The notes under the pieces: generated by a model
Seen by the model: only the letters and a program-made list of their open reading frames with translations
Database searches by the model: none
What the model was told of the DNA's origin: nothing
Shown: one piece after another, positions 62,049 to 64,000 of the stretch
Position numbering within the stretch: position 1 is the first letter of the stretch
How the letters are laid out: every line of letters starts with the position of its first letter
From: an uncultured Aquimarina sp.
GTDB lineage: Bacteria > Bacteroidota > Bacteroidia > Flavobacteriales > Flavobacteriaceae
DNA: 64,000 nt
Assembly: GCA_947499005.1 (NCBI GenBank)
Contig: CANMML010000004.1
Span: 62,001 to 126,000 of the forward strand
Direction of reading: 5' to 3'
Position numbers and translations under genes: made by a program

Positions 62049-63968
62049 ATGAGAAGTACAATAATTCTTTTTGCCTCATTAATTTTTTCTACACTAGGCG
62101 TCTTGGCTCAGGTAAGTGTAGAAGTTGATTTTTTAACAAATCATATTGTAGGAGATGTAACTTCCTTTGATCGAGAAAAATTTATTACAGTCCATGCGTC
62201 TCCAGAAGAGAATGATTGGAATGATAGTGAAGATAAGCTCGATTATTTAATTAATGATCTAGATGTTTATTTTGGAAGAGAAACAGGAGCTATGAGATAT
62301 CAATTGGGGCTTATACCAGAAGATCCCAATCGAAAAGGTTTTGCCGATGTTTCGGAAATGAAAGATTTAGGTGAAATAGCTAAGCGTAATTATGCTCTTT
62401 CTAAAAAAGACCGTCATAAATACGAAAAAGGAACAGTGACTACAGCAGCTCAAGATCACCCTTATTTTCCTAATGGAGAAAATGGAATAGGTAATGAAGA
62501 ATGGTTGTTTTCTCAAAAGGATACTTCTTCAGAGCCTTTTGGAACAGCTGTAGGGAATTTCATGGCTAATTATTTAAAGCATTATTATGGAGATGGAGGC
62601 GTAACTGGTAGGGCAAAGCCAAAATATGTTGAAATCATGAATGAGCCAGTTTGGCCATTAGTAGAAGAACAATTACATGGAGGAGCAAGTTTAGATGGTG
62701 TATTTAAATTACATAGTTCTGTTGCAGATGAAATTCACCGATTAAATCCTGATGTTAAAGTAGGAGGATATACCACAGCCTTTCCTGATCTAGAGAAGTA
62801 TAATTTTCAACAATGGGAAGATCGTTGGAAGCGTTTTATAGATGAGTTAGGTCCAAAAATGGATTTTTATTCGATTCATTTATATGACTTTCCAGGAATT
62901 TCCAATGGAAAAAAATACTTTAGAAAAGGAAGCCATATGGAGGCAACTATGGACATGATTGAACATTATAGTACCATAAAATATGGTAAAGTAAAACCAT
63001 GGTTAATTTCAGAATATGGAGCTCAATGCCATGATTGGTATAATCAACCATGGAGTCCTTACCGAGATTGGTTATTTATACGATCTTTTAATGCGATGAT
63101 GATGCAGCTAATGGAAAGATCGAATCATATTATTAAAGCAATTCCTTTTTCTATTGTAAAAGGGGAGTGGGGACGTAATGCCGAAGATGTTCCTTATTAT
63201 TGGAGATTACTTCGTCAAACAGGAGAACCTAATAATGCAAAGGGAGATTGGGTTTGGACAGATGTTATTAAGTTTTATGAGCTATGGCAAAATGTAAATG
63301 GAAATAGAGCGCTGTCTTCTTCGAGTGATATTGATATTCGAGTAGATGCTTATGCTAAAGGGAATAAAGCTTTTGTTATTTTGCATAATATGGATCATAA
63401 AGATGCAAAGGTGAACTTAAAAACCCTAGGTATTCCATCTAATAGTATTACAAAAGCGAATTATAAAAAGTTATACTTGAATGGCAGTAGGCCTGTATTA
63501 TTTGAAAAAAACTATAATGGGGAAATATCAACCGTTAATCTAGAGAAAGATGCTACTGTTGTTATTGAGTATTATTTAAATGCATCATTACAGTTTCCTC
63601 AAATCATTAAAGAGCAAAAAGTATATGCAAGTCAATATAAGAAAGCTATTAAATCAAATGAGGCTATTCGTTTTAATGTAGATGGTGTTTCAATTTCAAA
63701 CAAAGGAGGAAAGGCTACATTGCGAGTAGGAATAGGGAGGCCATTAATGTTAAGCCGTGCTCCTCAAATTATATTTAATGGAAAACCAATTATAATTCCT
63801 TTTGATTATAGAGGTGGACAACAGAAAGATAGAGAAGTTTTCTTTGGAGTATTAGAAATTCCTGTAGACTACAATTTAATTAAGAAAGATAATGTTGTAG
63901 AAGTGAAATTTATAGATAACGGAGGTTTTGTAAGTAGTTTAGCTTTACAGTCTTTTAATAAGCAATAA
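62049..63968 (+). CDS. GH86 beta-agarase/beta-porphyranase, exported
   Basis: 639 residues with signal peptide (1-20, ending VLAQ). The TIM-barrel part (about 25-420) has the acid/base E199 in YVEIMNEPVWPLV, the DFYSIHLYDFPG strand and the nucleophile E322 in PWLISEYGAQCHDW, as in GH86. C-terminal beta-sandwich domains (about 425-639) carry LEIPVDYNLI and VEVKFIDNGG. GH86 enzymes cut agarose or porphyran internally. No sorting domain or lipobox is seen, so it is probably released or periplasmic. It sits at the window edge, downstream of the CBM-like gene and an AraC regulator; the rest of the locus may lie beyond. Confidence 0.9.
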   Translation: MRSTIILFASLIFSTLGVLAQVSVEVDFLTNHIVGDVTSFDREKFITVHASPEENDWNDSEDKLDYLINDLDVYFGRETGAMRYQLGLIPEDPNRKGFADVSEMKDLGEIAKRNYALSKKDRHKYEKGTVTTAAQDHPYFPNGENGIGNEEWLFSQKDTSSEPFGTAVGNFMANYLKHYYGDGGVTGRAKPKYVEIMNEPVWPLVEEQLHGGASLDGVFKLHSSVADEIHRLNPDVKVGGYTTAFPDLEKYNFQQWEDRWKRFIDELGPKMDFYSIHLYDFPGISNGKKYFRKGSHMEATMDMIEHYSTIKYGKVKPWLISEYGAQCHDWYNQPWSPYRDWLFIRSFNAMMMQLMERSNHIIKAIPFSIVKGEWGRNAEDVPYYWRLLRQTGEPNNAKGDWVWTDVIKFYELWQNVNGNRALSSSSDIDIRVDAYAKGNKAFVILHNMDHKDAKVNLKTLGIPSNSITKANYKKLYLNGSRPVLFEKNYNGEISTVNLEKDATVVIEYYLNASLQFPQIIKEQKVYASQYKKAIKSNEAIRFNVDGVSISNKGGKATLRVGIGRPLMLSRAPQIIFNGKPIIIPFDYRGGQQKDREVFFGVLEIPVDYNLIKKDNVVEVKFIDNGGFVSSLALQSFNKQ

Positions 63969-64000
63969 GTTTCTTTTAACAGAAGTGTATTACATTATAA

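Overview
The window looks like chromosomal DNA of a marine member of the Flavobacteriia (Bacteroidota), probably Flavobacteriaceae; the genus cannot be fixed from sequence alone. The evidence is an AT-rich genome, several promoters of the flavobacterial TTG-N18-20-TANNTTTG type, general lack of strong Shine-Dalgarno sequences, methionine synthase split into two genes, bacillithiol genes (bshA, ytxJ), a menaquinone cluster, and red-algal galactan enzymes (GH117 and GH86). No tRNA, rRNA, CRISPR array, prophage or complete insertion sequence was seen.

Layout. Positions 1-4900 hold the 3' end of a 7TMR-DISM type sensor, an unknown protein, an IPT/TIG plus GH64-like beta-1,3-glucanase without a signal peptide, a REP-like perfect inverted repeat, and two unknown proteins. 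Positions 5155-14024 hold the most unusual block: seven co-directional, mostly tightly packed genes plus one convergent gene. They encode a coiled-coil protein, a two-TM PspA/ESCRT-III-like protein, a membrane-anchored ABC substrate-binding protein fused to an OmpA peptidoglycan-binding domain, an ABC permease with an extracytoplasmic insertion, an ABC ATPase, a TerB-like/CbxX-type AAA+ ATPase, a PF10014-type 2-oxoglutarate/Fe(II) dioxygenase, and a PRMT-like methyltransferase on the other strand. I read this as a candidate envelope-spanning transport and membrane-maintenance system of unknown substrate.

Positions 14191-25335 carry an M48 protease, uvrA, an ECF sigma factor, a 47-residue small protein, an endonuclease III without Fe-S cysteines, an AlkD/AlkC-like repeat protein, an exported GH117, a DUF2062-like membrane protein, rdgB and an XRE regulator facing a palindrome-rich intergenic region. 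Positions 25691-34756 carry an M14 peptidase, an Lrp/AsnC regulator, ppc, a six-hairpin glycosidase-like protein, a SnoaL-like lipoprotein and a MarR regulator that share one 12-bp palindrome in their promoters, a second SnoaL-like lipoprotein, and a membrane-bound AraC regulator.

Positions 34791-44885 carry a serine hydrolase, the menaquinone genes (hotdog thioesterase, isochorismate synthase, menD), DUF2853, a CvfB-like S1 protein, and a three-gene group of an unknown protein, a GH3/beta-lactamase fusion and bshA. Positions 44905-53638 carry a CPBP protease, the split metH interrupted by a four-helix-bundle (IVP) gene with inverted-repeat borders, thioredoxin, a structured RNA candidate, ettA and a cysteine desulfurase.

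Positions 53693-59289 (all minus) carry two small membrane or exported proteins, DUF937, serA-serC, and a LuxC-like acyl-CoA reductase that diverges from a ferredoxin through overlapping promoters. The right end (59812-63968) carries ytxJ and what looks like the start of an agar/porphyran locus: a cupin-AraC regulator, a secreted CBM-like protein and a GH86 agarase/porphyranase.
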